Origin: Chitinophagaceae bacterium
GTDB taxonomy: Bacteria > Bacteroidota > Bacteroidia > Chitinophagales > Chitinophagaceae
NCBI GenBank assembly: GCA_947371755.1
Contig: CANBQT010000001.1
Coordinates: 147,816 to 211,815 of the forward strand
Reading direction: 5' to 3'
Length of the DNA stretch: 64,000 nucleotides
Shown: positions 53,409 to 62,965 of the stretch, piece after piece
How positions within the stretch are numbered: the stretch's first letter is position 1
Layout: each line of letters opens with the position of its first letter
The notes under the pieces: model-generated
Seen by the model: the letters and a program-made list of their open reading frames with translations, nothing else
What the model was told of the DNA's origin: nothing
Database searches by the model: none
Translations under genes and position numbers: made by a program

Positions 53409-54701
53409 ATGAAAAAAATATTCCTTTCCGTATGCAGCCTTGCCATTTTTATATGTCATATGCAAGCACAGGTGCAGGTGAATAATGATTTGAAAAATCT
53501 CATCAATCACTCTTTTGGATATTTCCCAAAATTGAAAGAAGCTGAGAATACAGTAATTACTGCTGAAGATAAAATTGCTTTGATTCAAACTGCAGCAAAC
53601 CCAACAGTGGGTGCTCAAGCAGGATATTTGTACATGGCACCAGTTTCTAAGGTAGCATTTCCAGGTTCAACGGAAATTTTCAAATTTGTTCCGAATCATA
53701 ACTATACCACATCAGTAAATGCGAATTATATAGTAGCAGATTTTGGCAGATTAAAAGCAAATATAGAAAGAGCAAAAACAGATGTTCAATTTGCAAAAGA
53801 TAATATCGAGTTGGCCAAATCTCAACTTGCCTATCAGGTGGCAACTATTTATTATAATATGGTATATCTGCAAAAAGCTATCAGTATTCAGGATAGTGTA
53901 TTGAATTTTCTGAACGAAAACAAAAAGATTGTACAGTCAAAATTAAAAGACGGTGAAGCGCTTAAAATTGACCTATTAAATATTCAAGCAAATATTGATA
54001 ACGAAGAAAATAGAAAAGTTGACCTTAAAAACAGTCTGCAAAAACAAATCAATCTATTAAATTATACTACAGGAACAAATGCTCCAGCAGGCAAAACATT
54101 TGATTTCAATATAGCATCTGTAAATAATCAAATTGCCTTGGACTCTTCTATGAATAATAATCTCGACTTCAAAGTTGCGAAAGACAAACTCAACCAGGCC
54201 ACTGGTGATATTGCCATTGCAAGGTTACAAGACAAGCCTAGTTTATCAGTAAATGGAGGATTAGGTTTTAAAAATGGGTTTATACCAGATATCTATAAAT
54301 TTCAGTTCAATGGACTTGGTGGTGTTACATTAAATATCCCAATTTATTCTGGTGGAAAAACAAAACAACAGATCAAATTGCAAGAACATTTGGTACAACA
54401 GCAACAACTTGCTTTAGAGTCATTAAACGCGAATTACAAAAAAGATATCGCACAGGCGATCACAGATATTCAAACGAATATTGAACGTATTGGAAATACA
54501 CAATCACAAATCGATCAAGCTAAATATGCACAGGACCTAGCTGCTATTCGTTTTAAGAATGGCGTGGGCACCAATTTAGAATTAACCAATGCAAGCACTA
54601 ATGTACAAAGAGCAGAATTGAGTAAACTACAATTCCAATACCAACTATGCGTTTCAAAATTGGAATTGGCTAAATTAATGGGCTACCAATATTGGCAATA
54701 A
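53409..54701 (+). CDS. TolC-family outer-membrane efflux protein
   Basis: A 430-residue protein: signal peptide about 1-20 (HMQAQ), then two repeats of coiled-coil helices and beta-strands. The repeat halves begin with NDLKNLINHSFGYFPKLKEAE and NNLDFKVAKDKLNQATGD. Helices are heptad-like and rich in Ala, Gln and Asn, as in TolC. It completes the TetR-HlyD-MFS-TolC operon. Its stop codon abuts that of the convergent SET gene. Confidence 0.9.
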   Translation: MKKIFLSVCSLAIFICHMQAQVQVNNDLKNLINHSFGYFPKLKEAENTVITAEDKIALIQTAANPTVGAQAGYLYMAPVSKVAFPGSTEIFKFVPNHNYTTSVNANYIVADFGRLKANIERAKTDVQFAKDNIELAKSQLAYQVATIYYNMVYLQKAISIQDSVLNFLNENKKIVQSKLKDGEALKIDLLNIQANIDNEENRKVDLKNSLQKQINLLNYTTGTNAPAGKTFDFNIASVNNQIALDSSMNNNLDFKVAKDKLNQATGDIAIARLQDKPSLSVNGGLGFKNGFIPDIYKFQFNGLGGVTLNIPIYSGGKTKQQIKLQEHLVQQQQLALESLNANYKKDIAQAITDIQTNIERIGNTQSQIDQAKYAQDLAAIRFKNGVGTNLELTNASTNVQRAELSKLQFQYQLCVSKLELAKLMGYQYWQ

Positions 54702-55085
54702 TTATTGAGCATCAAACCAGATCGGCGTTGTATCATCTGGTGTTGCATTATAATTGATAAATAGTTCCTCCCCTGCTGCAATATTGCGCAGGGTTTTTAT
54801 TGTCATCAATTCATTTTCAAAATCCATTTCATAGATACAATTGGATTGATAAGAATGATTATAAATAGAGATAAAGCCCATTCCTAACGCTCCAAGTTCA
54901 TAGTTTTCGCCCCATTCGAATATATAATTATAAAGCATCGTTTCTTCCGCTTTAAGGCGCTCTTCTTTTGAAAGTACCAATACGGGAGATATCTCAATCA
55001 CAGTTTCAGATGCAATTGGTTCGCTGGCAAATACGCCCCTGCCACGAAGTTCTGAAGGTGCAACAATCAAGATAGGTAATATCAT
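54702..55085 (-). CDS. SET-domain protein
   Basis: A 127-residue stand-alone SET domain. Typical segments are APSELRGRGVFASEPI near the N-terminus, the NHS-containing loop GFISIYNHSYQSNC and the C-terminal GEELFINYN, which form the SAM-binding pseudoknot. The post-SET Cys cluster is absent. SET proteins methylate lysines in eukaryotes; bacterial members are fewer, and their targets in Bacteroidota are unknown. It is shorter than eukaryotic SET enzymes but has the core. Confidence 0.82.
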   Translation of the reverse strand: MILPILIVAPSELRGRGVFASEPIASETVIEISPVLVLSKEERLKAEETMLYNYIFEWGENYELGALGMGFISIYNHSYQSNCIYEMDFENELMTIKTLRNIAAGEELFINYNATPDDTTPIWFDAQ

Positions 55086-55164
55086 AACTAAAAATTATTA
55101 CAAAGTTAGCACAAAGCAGGGCAGTAAATTTCCCAACTACAGTTCAAAAAGCTAAATTGCAGCC

Positions 55165-56556
55165 ATGTCACTGGAATTAGAACAACTTAATATATCTGAG
55201 CAGTTTGAACAACTGATCGCCACAGAAGACAAACTGGCAATCCGGGAATTTCTGAACGATCAGAACATTTCGGATGTGGCAGAATTGATCAATACCTATC
55301 CAGATTTTGAGGCTCAAATTATCGCCAATATGGCGATAAATAGGGCTTCTAGTGTTTTTAAAATCCTTGACATTTCTCAACAAAAAGATATCATCAAAGA
55401 GCTTCCAACTGCTAAAACAGCAGAGTTGCTGAATGATCTGCCTGCCGATGACCGAACAGACTTTTTAGAGGAACTTCCAAAAGCAGTTATCAGAGACCTT
55501 ATTAAATTGTTGGAACCTGATGAAAGAAAGATCACATTATCACTGTTAGGATATCCAGAGGATAGTGTTGGGCGTTTGATGACCCCAGACTACGTCTATG
55601 TGTATGCTCAAAATACTGTGGAAGACGTATTTGCAACTATCCGCAAATATGCAAAGAGCAGTGAAACCATTGACGTGATCTACATCATTAATGAGAAGGG
55701 TAAACTGGTGGATGATATTAGAATACGCGACGTTATATTAGCTACTCCAGATAAATTGATTTCAGAGATTGTGGATGGAAGGGTTGTTTCATTAAAAGTA
55801 AACGACGATCAGGAACACGCGAGTCAGGTATTTAAAATGAATAACCGTGTGGCGCTTCCTGTTGTGGATGATAATGATATTCTATTAGGAATTGTTACCA
55901 TCGATGATATGTTATGGGTAGCCAATGAAGAGTTCAGCGAGGATATCCAAAAGATCGGAGGTACGGAAGCACTGAATGAGCCTTATTTAGATATTCCTCT
56001 TCTCCGTCTATTCCGTAAACGTATAGGTTGGTTAGTAGTATTATTTTTGGGAGAAATGCTTACGGCTACTGCTATGGGGTATTTTGAAGACGAGATCGCT
56101 AAAGCAGTAGTATTAGCTTTATTTGTTCCATTGATCATTTCTTCAGGAGGAAATAGCGGTTCTCAAGCTTCTACCCTGATCATTCAGGCAATGGCTGTTG
56201 GTGAAATAACGTTAGCAGATTGGTGGCGCGTATTACGGCGTGAGTTGACGAGTGGATTATTATTGGGTTCTGTACTTGGAACCATCGGGTTTATTCGGGT
56301 TGCCGTTTGGCATTTTTTCTTACCTAAACTTTATGGTGCACATTGGCTAGAAATAGGAGCTACCGTAGGATTTAGTTTAATTGGTGTTGTTTTGTGGGGA
56401 ACACTGAGTGGTTCTATGTTACCCATAGGTTTAAAGAAACTTGGTGCCGATCCTGCTGTTTCGTCTGCACCATTCGTTGCAACACTTGTAGATGTAACCG
56501 GACTAGTAATTTATTTCAGTGTAGCACTTCTTTTCTTAAAAGGAATTTTACTATAA
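55165..56556 (+). CDS. mgtE: Magnesium transporter MgtE
   Basis: A 463-residue channel. The N-terminal MgtE-N domain (about 20-135) ends with DDRTDFLEELP. Two CBS domains follow, with VGRLMTPDYVYV and the second around NNRVALPVVDDND. Five C-terminal membrane segments start with RIGWLVVLFLGEMLTA and contain SGGNSGSQASTLIIQ, which lines the Mg2+ pore. Cytoplasmic Mg2+ binding to the N and CBS domains closes the channel in this family. The hydrolase at 56583 follows by 26 bp. Confidence 0.95.
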   Translation: MSLELEQLNISEQFEQLIATEDKLAIREFLNDQNISDVAELINTYPDFEAQIIANMAINRASSVFKILDISQQKDIIKELPTAKTAELLNDLPADDRTDFLEELPKAVIRDLIKLLEPDERKITLSLLGYPEDSVGRLMTPDYVYVYAQNTVEDVFATIRKYAKSSETIDVIYIINEKGKLVDDIRIRDVILATPDKLISEIVDGRVVSLKVNDDQEHASQVFKMNNRVALPVVDDNDILLGIVTIDDMLWVANEEFSEDIQKIGGTEALNEPYLDIPLLRLFRKRIGWLVVLFLGEMLTATAMGYFEDEIAKAVVLALFVPLIISSGGNSGSQASTLIIQAMAVGEITLADWWRVLRRELTSGLLLGSVLGTIGFIRVAVWHFFLPKLYGAHWLEIGATVGFSLIGVVLWGTLSGSMLPIGLKKLGADPAVSSAPFVATLVDVTGLVIYFSVALLFLKGILL

Positions 56557-56582
56557 ACAAATCATTATTCTATCACTGACCT

Positions 56583-57536
56583 ATGAATCGTTTTTCCAAA
56601 TATTTGAAACGAATCTCTTTACTTATATTGTTACTGATAACAATAATATTGATCTGTTATTATCAAAAAGATATACCTGTTAACTCACTTATAAAAAAGT
56701 ATTGCAACGCTGAATCACGTTTTATACCCTTAATGGGAATGCAAGTGCATTATCGAGACGAAGGGAATTCTTCAGATAGCATCCCCATAGTTTTCATTCA
56801 TGGAACAGCTTCCTCCTTATTTACCTGGGATAGTGTGACAAGTATTTTAAAAGATAAAAAGCGAATCATCCGATTTGACCTCCCCGCTTTTGCATTAACT
56901 GGCCCCAATCCTGAAAAGGACTATAGCATTGACTATTATTGCAAATTTGTAGATTCATTTTTACTTAGATTGAACATTCATCAATGTATTCTTATTGGCA
57001 ATTCTTTAGGCGGGAATATTGCCTGGCAATACGCTTTAATACATCCGGAAAAAGTTACTAAAATGGTATTGGTAGATGCAGCTGGTATCCTTCCCTCAGT
57101 TCAACCAAAAGGTGCTATTGGATTTAAAATTGCGCAGATCCCGGTACTTAGAAATATTGTAAAATATATTACGCCAAAAGCATTGGTAATAAAGAGTTTG
57201 CACCAGGCATATGGAGATCCGTCAAAGGTCAATACCTGGCAAGAGAATCGTTATTTCGACCTTCTGATCCGTGAAGGAAATAGGGAAGCATTAATTGATC
57301 GATTTAAAAATAACATGTATGAAGATCAAACTGCAAAGATCATGCAGATCAAGACACCCACACTAATCATTTGGGGTGATCAAGACCAGCTGATTCCTGT
57401 AGAAAATGCTCATACATTCAACAAAGTAATTAAGAATAGTGAACTTGACATATTGAAAGGTGTAGGCCATGTTCCAATGGAGGAATCGCCAACACTCTTT
57501 GCACAAAAAGTTGCTTTATTTATTGCTAAAAAATAA
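56583..57536 (+). CDS. Alpha/beta hydrolase
   Basis: A 317-residue protein with one N-terminal membrane anchor (about 10-26). The oxyanion segment is FIHGTASS, the nucleophile is Ser141 in GNSLGGN, the acid is in WGDQDQLIP (near 266), and the His is in GVGHVPMEE (near 294). The anchor suggests an envelope-attached enzyme. It may be co-transcribed with mgtE. The substrate cannot be read from sequence. Confidence 0.88.
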   Translation: MNRFSKYLKRISLLILLLITIILICYYQKDIPVNSLIKKYCNAESRFIPLMGMQVHYRDEGNSSDSIPIVFIHGTASSLFTWDSVTSILKDKKRIIRFDLPAFALTGPNPEKDYSIDYYCKFVDSFLLRLNIHQCILIGNSLGGNIAWQYALIHPEKVTKMVLVDAAGILPSVQPKGAIGFKIAQIPVLRNIVKYITPKALVIKSLHQAYGDPSKVNTWQENRYFDLLIREGNREALIDRFKNNMYEDQTAKIMQIKTPTLIIWGDQDQLIPVENAHTFNKVIKNSELDILKGVGHVPMEESPTLFAQKVALFIAKK

Positions 57537-57552
57537 ACTCCGAATTAGAAAA

Positions 57553-58437
57553 TTATTTCCCTAAAAAAGATTTCACAGATTGGTGTATTCCCTTACTCAG
57601 AGGAACCCCAGGTAATCGTAAGAAATTTTCCAGTAAGCCCATTTCTGTCATGAAAGCTTTTACGCCTGCAGGATTATTTTCTGCAAACATCAATTCATAA
57701 GCTTTAATCAATGTGTCATTAATCTGTTTTGCAGAAGCAAAATCGCCATTCAAACACAAGCGAACCATTTCAGAAAACTCTTTTGGGAATGCATTAGCAG
57801 CAACACTGATTACTCCATCCATACCGCAAGCCAATTGAGGCAATGCCAATGCATCATCTCCACTTACAATCAGAAAATCGCTAGGGCGATCGCGTAACAA
57901 TACCATACACTGAGCCATATCTCCACTCGCTTCTTTAATACCTACAATATTGGGTATATCATTTGCCAATCTCAGAGTTGTATCTGCAGTCATATTTTTT
58001 CCAGTTCTGCCAGGTACATTATAGAGCAAGATTGGTTTAGGTGAAGCTTCTGCTATTGCTTTGTAGTGAAAATAAATACCTTCTTGTGAAGGTTTGTTAT
58101 AATATGGTGAAGCACTTAATACTGCTACTGCTTTATCAAGAGGAATTTGATGAAGATCTTTAATCAACTCATGTGTATTATTACCACCAATACCCACTAC
58201 TATTGGAACACGACCAGCAACTTTATCAAAAGTGTGGTTTACGATATCAATCTTTTCTTGTTTGTCCAATACGGGTGTTTCACCTGTAGTACCAAGCGTT
58301 ACAATATATTCAACACCATTATTGATAAGAGAATCTAATACTTTATCCAATGCTGGGTAATCGATTTCAAAATTAGATTTGAATGGAGTGATAACGGCAA
58401 CACCTGTACCGCGTAGTGTTTTACGTAAAGACGACAT
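57553..58437 (-). CDS. dapA: 4-hydroxy-tetrahydrodipicolinate synthase
   Basis: A 294-residue TIM barrel that condenses pyruvate and aspartate semialdehyde in lysine/diaminopimelate synthesis. TLGTTGETPVL, Tyr139 in LLYNVPGRTG and the Schiff-base Lys168 in GIKEASGD are present. The length is typical. It converges on the hydrolase (16 bp between stops) and follows accA by 47 bp on the same strand. Confidence 0.95.
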   Translation of the reverse strand: MSSLRKTLRGTGVAVITPFKSNFEIDYPALDKVLDSLINNGVEYIVTLGTTGETPVLDKQEKIDIVNHTFDKVAGRVPIVVGIGGNNTHELIKDLHQIPLDKAVAVLSASPYYNKPSQEGIYFHYKAIAEASPKPILLYNVPGRTGKNMTADTTLRLANDIPNIVGIKEASGDMAQCMVLLRDRPSDFLIVSGDDALALPQLACGMDGVISVAANAFPKEFSEMVRLCLNGDFASAKQINDTLIKAYELMFAENNPAGVKAFMTEMGLLENFLRLPGVPLSKGIHQSVKSFLGK

Positions 58438-58484
58438 GATAGTTAGGTTTATGATCCAGCCACTATTAATAGTAGCACGCGAAT

Positions 58485-59495
58485 TTATGAATTTGTATCT
58501 GCTGGTTCTTCTTCTACTTCTTCGAACTCTTCCCAGAATCCCATTTTGCCGTATTTGATTATTCTATCATTGACACGCTCTTCGGGAGTTTTAGTTTTCA
58601 ATTCAGCCAAAGCTTTGATTATTTGAGTCTTCAAAATTTCAGCCGCAGCCACATAATCCCAATGAGCCCCGCCATCAGGTTCAGTTACTATTTCATCCAC
58701 TAAGCCAAAGCCTTTCATATCAGTAGCAGTCAATTTTAATTGTTCTGCAGCCACTTCTTTTTTATCCCAGCTACGCCATAATATCGAGCTACAACTCTCC
58801 GGAGAGATTACTGTATACCAGGTATTCTCCATCATCAATGTTTTATCGCCCACACCAATACCTAATGCACCACCGCTTGCTCCTTCCCCTATAATCACAA
58901 TCACGATTGGAACTTTTAAACGGATCATCTCATAGATATTTCTTGCAATCGCTTCACCTTGTCCACGTTCTTCTGCTTCCAAACCTGGATATGCTCCGGG
59001 AGTATCTATTAAACAAATGACTGGTTTATTGAACTTTTCTGCAAGTCGCATCAAACGAAGTGCTTTACGATAACCTTCTGGGTTTGCCATACCAAAATTA
59101 CGCATCTGGCGGGTTTTGGTATTAATTCCTTTCTGTTGACCAATGATCATAACTGTTTCACCATCAAGCTCAGCAAACCCTCCTACCATTGCTTTATCGT
59201 CCTTTACATTCCGATCTCCATGAAGTTCCAAAAAATTGGTAGTCATGTTTTGAATATACTTCACTGTATAGGGACGATCAGGATGGCGGCTCAACTGTAC
59301 CCTTTGCCAAGGTGTGAGTGATGCAGTAATTTCTTTACGCTTTTCAATGATAGAAGCTTCTAATTGCTCCAACGTTGAGTTATAATCGATCTTAGGATTC
59401 TTTTCAGCTAACTTCTTGGTATCATCAATTTGTTCGTACAAATCCTTGATAGGCTGTTCAAAATCTAAGAATTGTCTATTCGGGTATTGAGGCAT
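58485..59495 (-). CDS. accA: Acetyl-CoA carboxylase carboxyltransferase subunit alpha
   Basis: A 336-residue protein of the acetyl-CoA carboxylase complex. The N-terminal [13 protein letters not shown] helix, [47 protein letters not shown] and the [18 protein letters not shown] catalytic loop are all canonical. A short acidic tail ([13 protein letters not shown]) extends the C-terminus. It transfers carboxyl from biotin to acetyl-CoA. The accD partner is not in this window. Confidence 0.96.
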   Translation of the reverse strand: MPQYPNRQFLDFEQPIKDLYEQIDDTKKLAEKNPKIDYNSTLEQLEASIIEKRKEITASLTPWQRVQLSRHPDRPYTVKYIQNMTTNFLELHGDRNVKDDKAMVGGFAELDGETVMIIGQQKGINTKTRQMRNFGMANPEGYRKALRLMRLAEKFNKPVICLIDTPGAYPGLEAEERGQGEAIARNIYEMIRLKVPIVIVIIGEGASGGALGIGVGDKTLMMENTWYTVISPESCSSILWRSWDKKEVAAEQLKLTATDMKGFGLVDEIVTEPDGGAHWDYVAAAEILKTQIIKALAELKTKTPEERVNDRIIKYGKMGFWEEFEEVEEEPADTNS

Positions 59496-59546
59496 AATTC
59501 AAGTTTGAGACAGTAAAAATAAGGTTTGAATTTTTTTTTGAAAAGA

Positions 59547-59579
59547 TTTGTTTTTAAGAGGCCTTTCCCCTTATCTTTG
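59547..59579 (+). promoter_or_regulatory. Promoter of tRNA-Asp (TTTG-N21-TATCTTTG)
   Basis: TTTG (59547-59550) and TATCTTTG (59572-59579) match the Bacteroidota consensus. The tRNA begins 41 nt after the -7 box, the same distance as for tRNA-His at 8146. Confidence 0.7.
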
Positions 59580-59620
59580 CCATCCGAAAAACGACCCCCT
59601 TGGGGTAATTTTGAAGAAAC

Positions 59621-59694
59621 GGATCGGTAGTTCAGTTGGTTAGAATGCCGCCCTGTCACGGCGGAGGTCGCGGGTTCGAGTCCCGTCCGGTCCG
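59621..59694 (+). tRNA. tRNA-Asp (GTC)
   Basis: A complete cloverleaf: acceptor GGATCGG/CCGGTCC, anticodon stem CCGCC/GGCGG with loop CTGTCAC, T arm with GGGTTCGAGTCCC, discriminator G at 59694. The anticodon GTC reads Asp codons. CCA is not encoded. A terminator follows at once. Confidence 0.97.
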
Positions 59695-59695
59695 C

Positions 59696-59722
59696 AAAAG
59701 CCACTCTTTCGAGTGGCTTTTT
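59696..59722 (+). terminator. Intrinsic terminator after tRNA-Asp
   Basis: AAAAGCCACTC pairs with GAGTGGCTTTT around a TTTC loop, followed by TTG. It starts 2 nt after the tRNA. Confidence 0.9.
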
Positions 59723-59787
59723 GCATTAAAATATATGCAAAAAAGCTTTTTCTGGCACTCCCTTTAATTTAAATATCTATTTGACTT

Positions 59788-60022
59788 TTAACCTGATAAA
59801 ATATTCTGGAATTTTGATTTGTAGAACCTGCCAATGATCAACTGAATACAATCTTCCTTGAGTTGAACTGGCTCAGCAAATACAAATGCTTTGCTTTTGT
59901 AAACTGATTCACCGGTTTCACCAAGCGAACCGTTTAATCAGTTTCCCATTACTTTCTTCAAATGTGATCATAAGCATAATACCTCCTTCAATACAGCGAA
60001 CAGCGCAAAAGCCTTTGGTCAT
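59788..60022 (-). pseudogene. Possible frameshifted small gene
   Basis: On the minus strand an ORF from ATG 60022 reads MTKGFCAVRCIEGGIMLMIT, then FEESNGKLIKRFAW, and stops at 59918. In the next frame the sequence GETGESVYKSKAFVFAEPVQ, then LKEDCIQLIIGRFYKSKF, continues to a TAA at 59788. Together they would give one protein of about 77 residues if a single base were changed near 59921. I recognise no family, and a third frame is also open here, so the case rests on the protein-like composition alone. The stretch 59723-60065 otherwise shows nothing I can name. Confidence 0.3.
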
Positions 60023-60065
60023 CTAAACGAATTTAGTTTATCTGCAATCTTTTAAAATTTATTTA

Positions 60066-62678
60066 TCACACATACTTTTTATTTATCAGTTCTGCGACAA
60101 GACCAGTCCAACCTGTTTGATGTGCGGCACCTATACCTCGTGCATTATCTCCATCAAAATATTCGTAAAATAAAAGGAGGTCTTTAAAATATTCATCCTC
60201 ATGATACATATTCTCTGAGCCATGTACAGGGCGCTGCCCTTTGGTATCTTTTAAAAACACTTCAATCAACCGCTGGGATAATTGGCAGGCAACTTCACTT
60301 AGGTTATAATAATTTCCTGAACCAGTGGGAAAATCAGTCCTTATACGATCTTTGTAATAAGCATGATAGGTATACAACGATTGAATAAGCATATAATTCA
60401 TTGGCATCCAAACTGGGCCACGCCAATTGCTGTTACCGCCAAATATATCTGTATGACTCTCTGCAGGTTCATAAGTTAATCCATAAGTTTCTCCATTAAC
60501 TTGTACATGATACCCATTCATATGGATTTTCGACAAGGATCTAATACCTCCATCCGATAAAAATTCTTTTTCGTCAAGCATCGCATCCAACAAACGTTCT
60601 AGTCTGTTTTTTGGCACTAAAGAAAGTAAAATATCTCCACCTTCTTCAAAATCATGCAGTACTTTATAATTAGCATTTTTTTCGTGGTAATCTTTAAACC
60701 ACAATAATCGCATATAAAAATCTGGCATTTTTTTTACTACTTCTCTTTCAATTTTTAATGCAGCAAAAGTGGTAGTCAATCCAACTAGAGATCTAACTTT
60801 TAAAGGTATATAATCACCATTGGGCATAGATAATATATCATAAAAGAAACCTTCTTTTTCATCCCAGCTACCTGTCCAACCTTCTCCCATTTTATTCAAT
60901 GATTCTGCAATCAACATAAAGTGTTCAAAAAATTTGGTGGCCACATCTTCATAAGCATCATCCGCTTCTGCAATTAGCAAACTCATCTCTAGCATATTCA
61001 GGCAATACATGGCCATCCAACTTGTACCATCCGCCTGTTCCAGCAATGCTCCAGCTGGCAGACCTGTACTTCGATCAAATACACCAATATTATCTAACCC
61101 TAAAAACCCCCCTTCAAATACATTATTTCCTTTGGCATCCTTTCGATTAACCCACCAGGTAAAGTTTAATGTAAGTTTTTGAAATACCCTTTTTAAAAAT
61201 TTGATATCACCTATACCAGTATTTTTTTTGTCGGTTTTAAATACTTGCAGACAAGCCCATGCGTGTACGGGGGGATTCACATCTCCAAAGGACCATTCAT
61301 AGGCAGGTATCTGTCCATTAGGATGCATATACCATTCACGTAACAAAAGAATAAGTTGCGATTTTGCAAAATGGGCATCTACCATCGCTAAAGGAATACA
61401 ATGAAATGCAAGGTCCCATGCAGCATACCATGGATATTCCCACTTGTCTGGCATGGAGATGATATCTTCATTATTCAATGTTCGCCAAGCACTGTTGCGC
61501 CCATTTTTTCGACTCTCAGGAGGTTTAGGCAAACCAATATCACCATTCAACCAGGTTGGAATATCAATATTAAAATATTGTTTACTCCACAGCATACCAG
61601 CTAAAGCCTGGCGTTGCACCATTGCTTCGTCGGCATTGTTACCCTTGTAAATATTGCTATAAAATATATCTGCTGCTTTTTTTTGTTTATCAAAAATGGA
61701 ATCAAACTGAACATCTAATGGATTATTTATTTCTGTATTGGATAAACGCAATTTGATTACAATATGACTATTTGCAGATACATTGTAATAATACATCGGT
61801 GAAGCCTTAGTACCCTCAGACTTTCGGTCTGTTATTTCAAAATCATTATTAATAATGGCTGTATGAAAGAGATCTTTTACATAGGGCGTTTGATTGGGTT
61901 CATTATACAACCTAGAAGTATTGGTTTCATTTTCGGTAAACAATACTTTTTCAGCTTCCTCGAAGTATAAAAAATAATTACCTATTTCAGGGTGAAGTAT
62001 TTCAAGTGCAGCTTTAGTTTGTTGACTATCCAACTTTGAAAGCAAAATTTTAGGCTTGGTTTTCATTAAGCCAACGCTCCAAAGGTTTCTACACCAGATG
62101 GTAGGCAGCACCCATATTGGGGCATTTGTATTTGCTCGATTGTGGACTGTTATTTTTATTAGAATATCATCTTCATTATTTTTCGCATATTCTGTAAATA
62201 TGTCAAAATATTTATTATGGTTAAAAATTCCTGTATCTAGGAGTTCGAACTCCATTTCAGACTTACCCCTATTTTTATTGTTGTTTACCAAATCGGCATA
62301 TGGAAATTTTCCCTGAGGATATTTGTACAAATGTTTCATATAAGAATGCGTAGGTGTATTATCTAAATAATAATACAGTTCTTTCACATCCTCTCCGTGA
62401 TTGCCTTCAGGTCCTGTTAGACCAAAAAATCTTTCTTTCAGAATGTCGTCTTGTCCATTCCATAAAGTAATGGCAAAACACAATCTCTGTTTAATATCAC
62501 TAATACCGGCAATGCCATCTTCCCCCCAACGATACACTCGGCTTCGGGCATGGTCGTGGGGAAAATAATCCCATGCATCTCCATTTTGGCTATAATCTTC
62601 CCTTACTGTTCCCCATTGACGTTCGCTAAGATAGGGCCCCCATTTGTGCCAGTTGTAATGATTGTTGTTTGCTTCCAT
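60066..62678 (-). CDS. GH63-like glucosidase (MGH1-type (alpha/alpha)6 barrel)
   Basis: An 870-residue protein with no clear signal peptide. The N-terminal part has RQWGTVREDYSQNGDAWDYF and the C-terminal part YHVQVNGETYGLTYEPAESH and GGNSNWRGPVWMPMNYMLIQ, characteristic of the bacterial GH63/mannosyl-oligosaccharide-glucosidase-like family. The middle contains KWEYPWYAAWDLAFHCIP, a likely catalytic segment. Bacterial members include hydrolases of glucosyl- or mannosylglycerate and related alpha-glucosides, so the substrate is open. It is a single gene; its promoter region (62679-62760) shows no clear consensus. Confidence 0.82.
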   Translation of the reverse strand: MEANNNHYNWHKWGPYLSERQWGTVREDYSQNGDAWDYFPHDHARSRVYRWGEDGIAGISDIKQRLCFAITLWNGQDDILKERFFGLTGPEGNHGEDVKELYYYLDNTPTHSYMKHLYKYPQGKFPYADLVNNNKNRGKSEMEFELLDTGIFNHNKYFDIFTEYAKNNEDDILIKITVHNRANTNAPIWVLPTIWCRNLWSVGLMKTKPKILLSKLDSQQTKAALEILHPEIGNYFLYFEEAEKVLFTENETNTSRLYNEPNQTPYVKDLFHTAIINNDFEITDRKSEGTKASPMYYYNVSANSHIVIKLRLSNTEINNPLDVQFDSIFDKQKKAADIFYSNIYKGNNADEAMVQRQALAGMLWSKQYFNIDIPTWLNGDIGLPKPPESRKNGRNSAWRTLNNEDIISMPDKWEYPWYAAWDLAFHCIPLAMVDAHFAKSQLILLLREWYMHPNGQIPAYEWSFGDVNPPVHAWACLQVFKTDKKNTGIGDIKFLKRVFQKLTLNFTWWVNRKDAKGNNVFEGGFLGLDNIGVFDRSTGLPAGALLEQADGTSWMAMYCLNMLEMSLLIAEADDAYEDVATKFFEHFMLIAESLNKMGEGWTGSWDEKEGFFYDILSMPNGDYIPLKVRSLVGLTTTFAALKIEREVVKKMPDFYMRLLWFKDYHEKNANYKVLHDFEEGGDILLSLVPKNRLERLLDAMLDEKEFLSDGGIRSLSKIHMNGYHVQVNGETYGLTYEPAESHTDIFGGNSNWRGPVWMPMNYMLIQSLYTYHAYYKDRIRTDFPTGSGNYYNLSEVACQLSQRLIEVFLKDTKGQRPVHGSENMYHEDEYFKDLLLFYEYFDGDNARGIGAAHQTGWTGLVAELINKKYV

Positions 62679-62872
62679 TCTCTTATTTCCATTTTAGGAT
62701 ATTTATAGTCAACGTATAACTGATTAAATATAATTAAGTTAAAAATAGAGCTTTTTCTTATTGATTAACCAAGCGAGGAAAAATGAAATCTAAATCAAAA
62801 TACTACCAATCTTTTTAAAATTATCAATGAAAATTGTACACATGAAAATCAGTAAAAAGAGGAGGATTGAAA

Positions 62873-62917
62873 TAAAAAAAGCTGTATTACAATTCTCAGA
62901 TTTTGTAATACAGCTTT
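62873..62917 (-). terminator. Strong intrinsic terminator of the adhesin-like gene
   Basis: A perfect 15-bp stem, AAAGCTGTATTACAA/TTGTAATACAGCTTT (62878-62892 with 62903-62917), with a 10-nt loop, followed on the minus strand by a T run. It lies 49 nt after the stop codon at 62966. The rest of 62679-62965 has no convincing gene. Confidence 0.9.
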
Positions 62918-62965
62918 GATTTATCAGAATAGAAATTGGAGAAATCTTATATTGATATACTTCTA

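Noticed and set aside
59465..59704. An 79-codon ORF on the minus strand containing RTGLEPATSAVTGRHSNQLN
   Set aside because: It is antisense to tRNA-Asp and the accA promoter; the same kind of spurious peptide appears wherever this tRNA is conserved.
59788..59918. A match to the C-terminus of an alpha-L-fucosidase
   Set aside because: The GETGESVY stretch is only loosely similar; nothing else of the family is present.
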